Below are positions 43,198 through 52,475 of a stretch of 64,000 nucleotides of DNA, one piece after another (position 1 is the stretch's first letter; each line of letters opens with the position of its first letter). Made by a program: the position numbers and the translations under genes. The notes under the pieces are model-generated. The model was given only the letters and a program-made list of their open reading frames with translations. It was not told where the DNA came from and made no database searches. Source of the DNA: Xanthomonas sacchari (GTDB lineage Bacteria > Pseudomonadota > Gammaproteobacteria > Xanthomonadales > Xanthomonadaceae); contig NZ_CP100647.1 in the NCBI RefSeq assembly GCF_024266585.1, positions 2,151,001 through 2,215,000 of the forward strand. Direction: 5' to 3'.

Positions 43198-45948
43198 TCA
43201 GAACTTGTAGTTCACGCCCAGCATGTAGGTGCGTCCCCATTCGACGTACTCCAGCGGGCGGTCCTTGGTGCCGGCGTACGTGCGGTAGGGCGAGTTGGTC
43301 AGGTTGCTCGCCTGCAGCAGCAGGCTCAGCCCGGCCAGGGTGCTGCCGTCGGCGAAGGTGTAGCTGAGCTGGGCGTCGGTGACGTTCTCGCCGACCACAT
43401 AGCGCAGCGTACGGTTGCCATTGAAGTTGCCGATCTCGCCGATGAAGTCCGAGCGCCGCCGCTGGCTGACGCGCGCCTCGAAGCCGTTGCGCTCGTAGTA
43501 GGCGGTGACGTTGTACACGCGCTTGGACAGGCCGGGCAGGTCGATCGGCGCCGAGCCGACGCTGGAGGCGCTTTCCGGATCGAGGATCTTGATGTCGCTG
43601 TCGTTGAAGGTCGCGCTGGCCTGCACGCCGAAGCCGCGCAGGCTGTCGGTCAACATGTCCAACGGCAACGACGCGGTCAGCTCCAGGCCGCGCAAGGTGC
43701 CGCCCTTGCCGTTCTGCGGCGAGGAGAAGGTGCCCGTCGTCTGCACGGGCACGGTCATGCCCGGCGGACGCACATAGCTGGCGAGCAAGGCGGAAAAGTC
43801 GTAGTCGTCGCGCGACTGCGTATAGATGTAGCTCTTCAGGTCCTTGTAGAACACCGCGGCCGCCACGTACGCCTTCTCGCCGAAGTACTTCTCGTACGAC
43901 AGGTCCAGCGCGTTGGCGCGCCACGGGTCCAGCAGGGGATTGCCGCCGCTGCCGCCGGGCTTGCCGGTGGAGGTGTCGACGCCGAAGTCCAGGCCGGCGC
44001 GCATCTGGTCCACGCGCGGCCGCGCCACCTGCTTGGCCGCGGCGAAGCGCAGGGTCTGCTGGTGCGGGAACAGGAAGGCCAGGTTGAGGCTCGGCAGCCA
44101 GTCGTTGTAGGTCTTGCCGGCATCGATCGGCAGCACGTTCTGGCCCGCGGGACGCGATTGGTCGAAGTAGCTGGATTGCGAGCTCTGGTCGGCGTGCTGC
44201 AGCTGCACGCCGATGTTGCCGCGCACCCCGACCTCGCCGATGTCGGTGTTGATGTTGGCGCGGACCCAGGCCGTGGTGATCTTCTCCTGCACGGTCCACG
44301 ACTTCGGGATCAGGTAGTCCAGATTGGTGACCGGATTGAAGCTCATGTAGCGCGAGACCGCCGCCGGCACGTTCCAGGCCGGGATCGTGCCGATGCCGGC
44401 GAAGCCCAGGTTGACCGGGTCGTACTGCAGGTCGCTGGCGATGCTGGTGTCGCCCTGCGCGCCGAGCAGGATGTTGCCCTCGGCCTGGGTCTTCTGCTTG
44501 CGGCGGTCGGCGTAGTTCACGCCCACGTCGATGTCCGAAAACCAGGTCAACGCCTGCGGTGCCGGCAAGGTCGCCGCCAGGCGGCCACCCTTCAGGCGGT
44601 CCTCGACCTCCGGCACCTTGCCGTAGCCGGAGCCGTAGATGGTGTTGGTCAGGAACAGGTCGTTCGGGTTGGAGTAGTCGCGGCCAGGGGTGATCTGCGA
44701 GAAGCCGTTGGGCTTGATCACCAGGCCGACGGTATCGAGCTGCGGCATCGGCACCAGCTGCAGGTTGTTCTCCAGGTTCAACTCCTTGCGGGTCGCCTTG
44801 GAGTAGTTCAGGTCGGCCATCAGGCGCACGCTGCCGAGGTTGAACTCGTTGTTCCAACCGAACGCGTCGATCTTGTCCTTGCGCTTGTTGTACATGCCGC
44901 GCACCAGCGGATACACGCCGCTGGCGGTGCCGCCGGTGAAGCTGCCGCTGGCGTCGACCTGCGGGTTGGTGATCAGCAGGCCGGGCGTGTAGCCGCCGTT
45001 GAAGTTGCTGAGATTGACCTCGAACTGGTTGGCGGTGTCGATCTGCTCGGCTTCGGTATGGAACGCGTCGAAGGTGCTGGTCCAGCTGCTGGACGGACGG
45101 AACTGCACGGTCGCCATCACGCCGTCGCGCTTGTTGTTGCCGGTGCGGCGCAGCGCCTTGATGCCGTCGGAGAAGTAGGTGCCCGGGGCCACGCCGGGAC
45201 GGCTGCCGCTGTCGGTGTTCTGCGTGGTCCACGGCTCGTACAGGCCGACCTGGTTTTCCTGGATCGGCATGTCGCTGTGGGCGTAGCCGATCGAAACGCC
45301 CAGGGTGTTGTCCAGGAACTGGTCGATGTAGCTGGCGCTGAAGCGGTTGCCGAAGGCGTCGACATCGGCGGCCTTGCCGAGCGAGCTCTTCTGCAGGCGG
45401 CCGCTGAGCGCGATCACCCGGTCCGGGAAGCTCAGCGGGCGCACGGTCTGCATGTCGATGGTGCCGGACAGGCCCTGGCCGACCAGGCCGGCATCGGGCG
45501 TCTTGTACACGGTCACGCCGTTGACCAGTTCCGAGGGGTACTGGTCGAACTCGACGCTGCGGTTGTCGCCGGTGCTGACCACTTCGCGGCCGTTGAGCAA
45601 GGTAGTGGCGAAGTCGGGCGACAGGCCGCGCACGCTGATCACCTGGGCGCGGCCGGCGACGCGCTGCGCGGCTAGGCCGGGCAGGCGGCCGAGCGATTCG
45701 GCGATGCTCACGTCCGGCAGCTTGCCGATGTCCTCGGCCGAGATCGCCTCGACGATGGACGTGGCGTCCTGCTTGACCGCGATGGCGTTTTCGATGCCGC
45801 GGCGGATGCCGGTCACCTGGACCTTGTCCAGTTCGGTGACCGGATCGTTGGACGTGGTGGTGGCGGTCTCGGACTGTGCAGCGGCCAGCATCGGCGTCAG
45901 TGCGACGGCCAGCGCCAGCGTCAGCGCGTTGCGCTTGTGGTTCAACAT
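43198..45948 (-). CDS. TonB-dependent receptor of the maltose/starch locus
   Basis: The protein has 916 residues with a signal peptide (NALTLALAVALTPMLAAAQ), the N-terminal ELDKVQVTGIRRGIENAIAVKQ typical of Xanthomonadaceae carbohydrate receptors, a plug with VISVRGLSPDFATTLLNGRE, and a C-terminal barrel ending in GVNYKF. It probably imports maltodextrins across the outer membrane. The ATG at 45948 follows GGGAGGGG by a few bases. The start is 134 bases from the shared LacI-type operator, and a strong terminator follows. The context of GH13, GH97 and MFS genes sets the substrate prediction. Confidence 0.93.
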   Translation of the reverse strand: MLNHKRNALTLALAVALTPMLAAAQSETATTTSNDPVTELDKVQVTGIRRGIENAIAVKQDATSIVEAISAEDIGKLPDVSIAESLGRLPGLAAQRVAGRAQVISVRGLSPDFATTLLNGREVVSTGDNRSVEFDQYPSELVNGVTVYKTPDAGLVGQGLSGTIDMQTVRPLSFPDRVIALSGRLQKSSLGKAADVDAFGNRFSASYIDQFLDNTLGVSIGYAHSDMPIQENQVGLYEPWTTQNTDSGSRPGVAPGTYFSDGIKALRRTGNNKRDGVMATVQFRPSSSWTSTFDAFHTEAEQIDTANQFEVNLSNFNGGYTPGLLITNPQVDASGSFTGGTASGVYPLVRGMYNKRKDKIDAFGWNNEFNLGSVRLMADLNYSKATRKELNLENNLQLVPMPQLDTVGLVIKPNGFSQITPGRDYSNPNDLFLTNTIYGSGYGKVPEVEDRLKGGRLAATLPAPQALTWFSDIDVGVNYADRRKQKTQAEGNILLGAQGDTSIASDLQYDPVNLGFAGIGTIPAWNVPAAVSRYMSFNPVTNLDYLIPKSWTVQEKITTAWVRANINTDIGEVGVRGNIGVQLQHADQSSQSSYFDQSRPAGQNVLPIDAGKTYNDWLPSLNLAFLFPHQQTLRFAAAKQVARPRVDQMRAGLDFGVDTSTGKPGGSGGNPLLDPWRANALDLSYEKYFGEKAYVAAAVFYKDLKSYIYTQSRDDYDFSALLASYVRPPGMTVPVQTTGTFSSPQNGKGGTLRGLELTASLPLDMLTDSLRGFGVQASATFNDSDIKILDPESASSVGSAPIDLPGLSKRVYNVTAYYERNGFEARVSQRRRSDFIGEIGNFNGNRTLRYVVGENVTDAQLSYTFADGSTLAGLSLLLQASNLTNSPYRTYAGTKDRPLEYVEWGRTYMLGVNYKF

Positions 45949-46082
45949 TTTCCCCTCCCAGGCAATGTTGTCTTGCGAAGATCTGAACCGGCGAGGCGGC
46001 CGGATGTGCGTGTCGCGCCGCCGCACGGCGGTGTCGCGATTGCGCTGTATGGTAGACACGCGGCTTCGTCGCGAACGCCCGC

Positions 46083-46096
46083 TGCATACGTATTCA
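46083..46096. promoter_or_regulatory. LacI-type operator (inverted copy) before the TonB-dependent receptor
   Basis: TGCATACGTATTCA is the exact reverse complement of the copy at 40687-40700. It lies 134 bases upstream of the minus-strand receptor start, in the 480-base gap between that gene and the end of the GH97 gene. The rest of the gap shows no other element. Confidence 0.75.
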
Positions 46097-46428
46097 CTGG
46101 AGCGCATCGCATTGGAAGCGCTTTCAGGGCCGCACTGTCGCGTGCACGTCGCGACGCCGGTATCGTTGCGAACAGGCGCATGCTCGATGCGTCGACGTGG
46201 CCCCTCGTGAACGCGCGGACGCGGCGCGGTAGCAGTGCCACGGTTTCGCGCCAGTGCGGGGTTACTGGGGCGCGTTGCGGATGGCACGGCACACGTATTG
46301 CCCAATTGCCCTGCGCCACAGCGCTGTCCTGCCGCGCACGATGGCGTGACGCCGTGCATGTGACCAGGCATCGCGCGCGTGCGCCGCCGACGTGCCGCCG
46401 GCGGCGCCGCATGCGGCACGGTGGCGCG

Positions 46429-48552
46429 CTAGCGCGGCGCGGCCGTGCCGGCGGAGGCCGGCGCCGGATCCAGCGGGACGAAGCGGATCGCCTGGCCGCC
46501 GCCGGGGGCCAGCTTCACCTGCAATCGATCGCCGCTGGTGACTTCGCGCTGCTCGCGCACGAAGTCGAACGGATTGCGCTGGTAGTCGGCGGCATCGCCG
46601 TCGCGGTAGATCTCGGCGCGGTAGCGCACGCCCGGCTCGAGGAAGCCCAGCGCGATCGGCAGGACGCGGCCGTGTTCGTCGGTGATGCTGCCGAGGAACC
46701 AGTCGCGACTGTGCCGGTCCTTGCGCACGATGGTCACGTAATCGCCGACCTCGCCGTCGAGTACGCGGCTGTCGTCCCAGTCCACTGCCACGTCCTCGAT
46801 GAAACGGAAGGCGTCGCGGTGCTGCAGGTAGTGTTCGGGCAGGTCGGCCGCCATCTGGATCGGGCTGTACAGGGTCACGTACAGCGCCAGCTGCCGCGCC
46901 AGCGTGCTCGGAATCGCGCGTCCGTCGCGGCCCTTCAGGCTGAGGATGCCGGGGGTGTAGTCCATGGGGCCGGCCAGCATCCGCGTGAACACCAGATCGA
47001 CTTCGTGCTCCGGCGGATTCGGCGGCTCGCCCCAGGCGTTGTATTCCATGCCGCGCGCGCCTTCGCGCGAGAGCCAGTTCGGGTAGGTACGGCGCAGGCC
47101 GGTATCCTTGATCGGCTCGTGGGCGTTGACCGACAGGTGGCGCTTGGCCGCCTCCTGCACCACCTTGAGATGGTGGCGGGCCATGAACTGGCCATCGTGC
47201 CATTCGCGCCACAGCGGACCGCCGGCCGGATTGCGCCGGTCCACCTGGCCGTCCTCGCAGACGTAGCCGGTCTTGAAGGTGTCCACGCCCAGCCGCGCAT
47301 ACAGATCCAGCGCCGCATCCAACTGGTCCTCGTAGTGTTCCACCGCGCAACCGGTCTCGTGATGGCCGATCAGGTGCACGCCCTTTTTCGCTGCGTAGGC
47401 GCTGAGCGCGGCGATGTCGAAGTCCGCGGTGGGGCGAGTGAAGTCGAAGTCATAGCCGTTGCCGCCCCAGTCGCCGTCCCAGCCGGGGTTCCAGCCTTCC
47501 ACCAGCACGCCGCGGAAGCCGTGCGCGGCGGCGAAGTCGATGTAGCGGCGGGTGTTGGCGGTGGTGGCGGCATGCCTGGGGCCGCGTGCCCAGGTCTGCT
47601 CGTTCAAATGCATTGACCACCACACGCCGACGTACTTGGCCGGATGCACCCAGCTCACGTCGCCCAGCGCATTGGGTTCGTTGAGGTTGAGGATCAGGTT
47701 GGAATCGACCAGGCCGCCGGCGGTGTCGCTGATCTGCAGCGTGCGCCACGGCGTGTCGAAGGGCAGGGCGCGGCGCACCTTCCAGCCTTCCGCCGACGGC
47801 GACAGTTGCGCGTGCAGGCGCTGGCCTTCGCCACGGCGCAGCCACATGCCGGCGTAGTCGACCAGGGCCGCTTCGTGGATGGACAGGTGCAGGCCGTCCT
47901 GGCTGCGCAGGGTGAACGGCGTGTGCGCCAGCGGCACTTCGCGCAGCGGCGTACGCCGGTACAGGTATTCGTAGTGGATGGTGCCGCCGGCCGGGATCCA
48001 CCAGGCGGTCGCATCGGGGACGATGTCGAACTCGGTCAGCTCCTCGTCGATGATCGCTTCCTGCATGCCGGCCTGCTGCGGAAAGCTGTAGCGGAAGCCG
48101 AGCCCGTCGTCGTAGACGCGGAACACCACCGCGAAGCGGCGCTGGCGGCCGCCGCGCTCGCCCAGCTCCACACGCAACTCGTTGTAGTGGTTGCGCACGT
48201 AGCGGCGCTCGCCCCATGGCTGTTCCCAGGTCTCGTCGACGCTGCGGCTGCGCTGGTCCAGCACGGCCAGGTCGCGGTCCAAATTGCCGTCGCGCAACTG
48301 GAAGCCGAGCCGCGAGTCGCCGACCACCGGTTCGCCCAGGCGCAGCACGCGGTAGCTGGGGCGGCCGTCGTCCAGTTGCAGCGAGACCTGCAGGACCTTG
48401 CCGGGCGAGTCGACGCTGGCCACCGTCTGCGGTGCCGCGTGCAGCTGTGGTGCGATGCACAACAGCACGCTCGCCAGCAGCGACGGCAGGCGTCGCGCCG
48501 GACGCGGGCGAAACGCGGGCAGGCGCGACAAAACGTGAAGCGGCAGCGGCAT
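46429..48552 (-). CDS. susB: GH97 alpha-glucosidase (SusB-like)
   Basis: The protein has 707 residues. It starts at the ATG at 48552, after GGGAGGGG, with a signal peptide (PSLLASVLLCIAPQLHAAP). The N-terminal GH97 domain (VLQVSLQLDDGRPSYRV), catalytic barrel (VLVEGWNPGWDGDW, GVDTFKTGYVCEDGQ) and the family Glu motifs NAHEPIKDTGLRRTYPNW and REGARGMEYNAWGEPP are intact. The C-terminal beta domain is present. SusB-type enzymes hydrolyse alpha-glucosidic bonds of maltooligosaccharides in the periplasm. The operator copy lies 73 bases upstream. It is co-oriented with the TonB-dependent receptor downstream. Confidence 0.93.
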   Translation of the reverse strand: MPLPLHVLSRLPAFRPRPARRLPSLLASVLLCIAPQLHAAPQTVASVDSPGKVLQVSLQLDDGRPSYRVLRLGEPVVGDSRLGFQLRDGNLDRDLAVLDQRSRSVDETWEQPWGERRYVRNHYNELRVELGERGGRQRRFAVVFRVYDDGLGFRYSFPQQAGMQEAIIDEELTEFDIVPDATAWWIPAGGTIHYEYLYRRTPLREVPLAHTPFTLRSQDGLHLSIHEAALVDYAGMWLRRGEGQRLHAQLSPSAEGWKVRRALPFDTPWRTLQISDTAGGLVDSNLILNLNEPNALGDVSWVHPAKYVGVWWSMHLNEQTWARGPRHAATTANTRRYIDFAAAHGFRGVLVEGWNPGWDGDWGGNGYDFDFTRPTADFDIAALSAYAAKKGVHLIGHHETGCAVEHYEDQLDAALDLYARLGVDTFKTGYVCEDGQVDRRNPAGGPLWREWHDGQFMARHHLKVVQEAAKRHLSVNAHEPIKDTGLRRTYPNWLSREGARGMEYNAWGEPPNPPEHEVDLVFTRMLAGPMDYTPGILSLKGRDGRAIPSTLARQLALYVTLYSPIQMAADLPEHYLQHRDAFRFIEDVAVDWDDSRVLDGEVGDYVTIVRKDRHSRDWFLGSITDEHGRVLPIALGFLEPGVRYRAEIYRDGDAADYQRNPFDFVREQREVTSGDRLQVKLAPGGGQAIRFVPLDPAPASAGTAAPR

Positions 48553-48625
48553 ATCCCCTCCCAAGGCGACCGTGGCAGCGCAACGACTATAGCCGCGGCA
48601 TCGCATGCCGCCGTTGCGCAGCGCA

Positions 48626-48639
48626 TGAATACGTATGCA
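48626..48639. promoter_or_regulatory. LacI-type operator between the divergent GH97 and glycosidase operons
   Basis: Third copy of TGAATACGTATGCA. It lies 73 bases from the GH97 start (minus) and 153 bases from the plus-strand glycosidase start, so one site may serve both. A TATAGT on the minus strand at 48586-48591 is a possible -10 box for GH97. Confidence 0.75.
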
Positions 48640-48792
48640 AGCGCACGCGCCGCCGTGCCGCCCGTCTACCATGTCCACAGCGCCCCGCGATGCGGAGGCG
48701 GCGACCGCGGCGCCGGCAATGTCGGCCCGTGCTTTCACCACGCAGGCAAAGAGGGAGGGAGGTCGATCGGTGCGAGCCGGTCTGCCGCTTCG

Positions 48793-50994
48793 ATGCTGAA
48801 GATGATCTGCTTGGCCGCCACCTTGGGTGCTGCGGCGTCGGCGTCTGCTGGACAGACGTCATTGCACTGGCGTGGCCAGACCGCGCAGGCCGAGGCCACC
48901 GCCGATGGCGGCTTCGTGCTGCACGCGGCGCACGGCACGCGTACGCTGCCGGCACAGCCGCTGCGCAGCGAGACCGACAGCCCGCTGTTCGATGCGCTGT
49001 TCGCGCTGGCGCAGCAGGAACTGCGCGACGACCAGGTGCAGGCGATTCGCGACCCGGCGTTCGATCACGGCAAGCCGTTGCCGTGCGATTGCTACCAGAC
49101 CGGCGAGCGCTGGCCCTACGTATGGACCCGCGATGTCAGCTATGCCGCGGATCTGGCCCTGGCACGGCTGGACCCGGAGCGCACGCGGCGTTCGCTGCGC
49201 TTCAAGCTGTCGCCGATGCGCGGCGCCGATGCGCTGCCGGGGCTGTTCGTGGCGCAGGACACCGGCTCCGGCGGCAGCTGGCCGGTGAGCAGCGACCGCG
49301 TGGTGTGGTTCCTGGCTGCGCGCCACCTGCTGGACGAACCGGGCTTCGCCGCCGACACCCGCGCCGCGCTCGCCGCCACGCTGGCGCAGGACCGTGCGTT
49401 CGCGTTCGATCCGCGCATCGGCCTGTACCGCGGCGAGACCTCGTTCCTGGACTGGCGCGAGCAGACCTATCCGGCCTGGACCCGCGAGGACGTCGGCTTC
49501 ATCGCCAGTTCCTTCGCGCTGTCCACCAACGTGCTGCACTACCAGGCGCTGCGCCTGGGCGAGCGCCTGGCCCGCGAGCAGGGCGACACGCAGGCGGCCA
49601 CGCGCTATGCCGGCTGGGCCGATGCGCTGCGCCAGGCGATCGCCGAGCGCTTCTGGCGCGAGGACCGCGGCACCTACGTCAGCTATATCGGCACCGCCGA
49701 GCATCCAGTGCGCTACGAAAGCTACGATCTGCTGGGCCTGTCGCTGGCGGTGCTGGCCGACGTGCTGCCCGCCGCGCGCGCGCGCCAGGCGCTGGCGCGC
49801 TATCCGGCGGTGGAGGCGGGCAGCCCGGTGGTGTGGCCGCAGCAGCGCGAGGTACCGATCTACCACAACCGGGCGATCTGGCCGTTCGTCAGCGCCTATG
49901 CGCTGCGCGCGGCGCGGCATACCGACGACAGCGCGCGCATCGACCTGGAAGTGCGTTCGCTGCTGCGCGGCGCCGCGCTGGCCGGCTCGAACATGGAGAA
50001 CTACGAGTTCCTGAGCCAGGCCGCGCATGTCGACGACGGCCCGCTCAGCGGGCCGGTGGTCAATTCGCCGCGGCAGCTGTGGTCGGTGGCCGGCTATCTG
50101 GCGATGGTGGTCGAGGGCGTGTTCGGGGTGGAGGACGACGGCCGCGTGTTGCCCAAGCTGCCCGCCAGCCTGGTGCCGTTGCTGTTCGGCGAGCGCCAGG
50201 AGATCGCCTTGCAGTTGCAGGACCGACGCGTCGTGCTGCGGCGGCCGGCGCAACTGCAGGGCGACCTGCTGGTCGCCGGCGATACCCGCAGCCAGGACGG
50301 CGTGACCACCGTCGATCTGGTCGCGCGGCGCAGCGGTAGCGCGCCCCTGCATGTGCTCGCGGCGGCGGACGTCTTCGCGCCGCTGGCGCCGCCGGCACCG
50401 CAGGTGCGGCGCGAGGCGCAGGGCTGGCGCGTGCAGGCCGCCGCGGACACGCTGCTGTACGTCGATGGGCAGGCGCGCACGGGAAGCGCCGACGGCATGC
50501 TGTTGCCGCTGGCCGAGCGCGTGCAGTGCCTGAGCCTGACCCGGCGCGGGGACCGCTGGGAGTCGCTGCACAGTCCCACCGTCTGCGTCGGCGACGTCGC
50601 GCGCGTGGACGGCGCCGACGACTGGGCGTGGACGGCGCCGCACGATGGCGAATACCGGCTGAGCCTGCGCTACGTCAACGCGCATGGCCCGATCAACACC
50701 GGCGTCACCGCCGCGGTGAAACGCCTGCAGGTGCAATGCGGTGCGGCGTCACCGCAGACGCAGCCGCTGGTGATGCCGCACAGCGTGGGCGAGCAGACCT
50801 CCACGGCGGCGGCGTTCACCCTGCAGGCCGGGCAGCGCTGCCACGCGCGGCTGTTGCCGGCGGCGAACATGAGCGCGCTGCAACACTTCGCGCGCTACAC
50901 CGGCGGGCAGGGCGGCGCCGATGGCGTGGTCAATGCCGCCGATGTCGCCGCACTGTTGATCGCGCCGATCGGCGCTGCCGGAGGTCGCCCATGA
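48793..50994 (+). CDS. Six-hairpin (alpha/alpha)6 glycosidase, secreted
   Basis: The protein has 733 residues with a signal peptide (CLAATLGAAASASAG). The central region has the pattern of six-hairpin glycosidases: YVWTRDVSYAADLALARLDP, RGETSFLDWREQTYP, PIYHNRAIWPFVSAYALRA and NMENYEFLSQ. The C-terminus (about 560-720) is beta-rich. The family assignment is to the fold rather than to a numbered GH family; maltose- or glucan-cleaving activity is inferred from the operon. The ATG at 48793 is used; ATG 48802 is an alternative. It overlaps the MFS gene by 4 bases. Confidence 0.8.
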   Translation: MLKMICLAATLGAAASASAGQTSLHWRGQTAQAEATADGGFVLHAAHGTRTLPAQPLRSETDSPLFDALFALAQQELRDDQVQAIRDPAFDHGKPLPCDCYQTGERWPYVWTRDVSYAADLALARLDPERTRRSLRFKLSPMRGADALPGLFVAQDTGSGGSWPVSSDRVVWFLAARHLLDEPGFAADTRAALAATLAQDRAFAFDPRIGLYRGETSFLDWREQTYPAWTREDVGFIASSFALSTNVLHYQALRLGERLAREQGDTQAATRYAGWADALRQAIAERFWREDRGTYVSYIGTAEHPVRYESYDLLGLSLAVLADVLPAARARQALARYPAVEAGSPVVWPQQREVPIYHNRAIWPFVSAYALRAARHTDDSARIDLEVRSLLRGAALAGSNMENYEFLSQAAHVDDGPLSGPVVNSPRQLWSVAGYLAMVVEGVFGVEDDGRVLPKLPASLVPLLFGERQEIALQLQDRRVVLRRPAQLQGDLLVAGDTRSQDGVTTVDLVARRSGSAPLHVLAAADVFAPLAPPAPQVRREAQGWRVQAAADTLLYVDGQARTGSADGMLLPLAERVQCLSLTRRGDRWESLHSPTVCVGDVARVDGADDWAWTAPHDGEYRLSLRYVNAHGPINTGVTAAVKRLQVQCGAASPQTQPLVMPHSVGEQTSTAAAFTLQAGQRCHARLLPAANMSALQHFARYTGGQGGADGVVNAADVAALLIAPIGAAGGRP

Positions 50995-52475
50995 GGGACG
51001 TGGCCCGCGCCAAGCCGGCGCTGTCGTTCTGGCAGATCTGGAACATGTGCTTCGGCTTCCTGGGCATCCAGTTCGGCTTCGCCCTGCAGAACGCCAACGC
51101 CAGCCGCATCTTCCAGACCCTGGGCGCGGACATGGAGCAGGTGCCGGGGCTGTGGATCGCCGCGCCGCTGACCGGGCTGATCGTGCAGCCCATCGTCGGC
51201 TACCTGTCCGACCGCACCTGGAACCGCTTCGGCCGGCGCCGGCCGTACTTCATGGTCGGCGCGCTGTTCACCACGCTGGCGCTGCTGGCGATGCCGAACT
51301 CGCCGGCGCTGTGGGTGGCGGCCGGCACGCTGTGGGTGCTGGACGCCTCGATCAACATCTCGATGGAGCCGTTCCGTGCCTTCGTCGGCGACCAGTTGCC
51401 GCCGCGCCAGCGCGCCAGCGGCTACGCGATGCAGAGCTTCTTCATCGGCGTCGGCGCGGTGGTGGCGAGCATGTTGCCGTGGCTGCTGGCGCACTGGGGC
51501 GTCAGCAACACCGCCGCCCCCGGCGAGGTGCCGGCGACGGTGCGTTACGCGTTCTACCTCGGCGGCGCGGTGCTGTTCCTGTCCATCGGCTGGACCGTGC
51601 TGCGCACCCGCGAGTATCCGCCCGAGGATCTGCACGGTTTCGACGATGCCGTGCCGGCCGCGCCGGCGGCGCAGCCGCGCCGCGCCGATGTCGCCGCTGC
51701 GCTGTGGGGCGCGGTGGGCATCGCCGGGGGCGCCGCCATCGCCGTCAGTGGCGGCGACCGCATGCTGTACGTGCTGGCCGGGCTGTGCCTGGGCTACGGC
51801 GCGCTGCAGGGGCTGGCGCCGCGCCTGCGCCGCGGGCACATGCTGGCGGCGATCGTCTGCGATCTGCAGACCATGCCGCAGGCGATGCGGCGCCTGGCTT
51901 GGGTGCAGTTCTTCTCGTGGTTCGCGCTGTTCGCGATGTGGATCTACACCACCGCGGCGGTCACCCAGACCCATTACGGCACCCACGATGCGACCTCGGC
52001 CGCATACAACGACGGCGCCAACTGGGTCGGCGTGCTGTTCGCCGCCTACAACGGCTTCGCCGCGCTGGCGGCGATCGCGATCCCGCGGCTGGTGCGCGCC
52101 TGCGGGCTGCGCATGAGCCATCTGCTGAACCTGTGCCTGGGCGCGGCCGGCCTGCTGTCGTTCCTGTGGATCCGCGATCCGCAGTGGCTGCTGCTGTCGA
52201 TGGTCGGGGTGGGCTTCGCCTGGGCCTCGATCCTGTCGCTGCCCTACGCCTTGCTGTCGGACAGCGTGCCGGCGGCGAAGATGGGCGTGTACATGGGTAT
52301 CTTCAATTTCTTCATCGTGATCCCGCAGTTGGTCGCGGTCAGCGTGCTGGGCTTCGTGCTCACGCACTGGCTCGATGGCCGGCCGCTGTACGCGCTGGTG
52401 ATCGGCGGCGGCAGCCTGCTGGTGGCGGCGCTGTGCGTGCTGCGGGTGCCGTCGGATTCGGGAGCAACTGCATGA
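50991..52475 (+). CDS. MFS sugar permease (maltose-type)
   Basis: The protein has 494 residues with about 12 hydrophobic helices. It is typical of the MFS/GPH-like sugar carriers: FLGIQFGFALQNANASRIFQTLG, the cytoplasmic loop GYLSDRTWNRFGRRRPY (MFS signature) and GVYMGIFNFFIVIPQLVA near the end. Related permeases in alpha- and gammaproteobacterial maltose and sucrose loci import disaccharides with protons. The position between two glycosidase genes, with 4-base overlaps on both sides, supports maltose/maltodextrin uptake across the inner membrane. Confidence 0.92.
   Translation: MRDVARAKPALSFWQIWNMCFGFLGIQFGFALQNANASRIFQTLGADMEQVPGLWIAAPLTGLIVQPIVGYLSDRTWNRFGRRRPYFMVGALFTTLALLAMPNSPALWVAAGTLWVLDASINISMEPFRAFVGDQLPPRQRASGYAMQSFFIGVGAVVASMLPWLLAHWGVSNTAAPGEVPATVRYAFYLGGAVLFLSIGWTVLRTREYPPEDLHGFDDAVPAAPAAQPRRADVAAALWGAVGIAGGAAIAVSGGDRMLYVLAGLCLGYGALQGLAPRLRRGHMLAAIVCDLQTMPQAMRRLAWVQFFSWFALFAMWIYTTAAVTQTHYGTHDATSAAYNDGANWVGVLFAAYNGFAALAAIAIPRLVRACGLRMSHLLNLCLGAAGLLSFLWIRDPQWLLLSMVGVGFAWASILSLPYALLSDSVPAAKMGVYMGIFNFFIVIPQLVAVSVLGFVLTHWLDGRPLYALVIGGGSLLVAALCVLRVPSDSGATA

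Noticed and set aside
42622-45675. 1017-codon plus-strand frame across the sugar locus
   Set aside because: Most of it lies antisense to the TonB-dependent receptor, whose signal peptide, plug and barrel end are clear. The product has only Val/Gly/Arg repeats typical of an antisense shadow.
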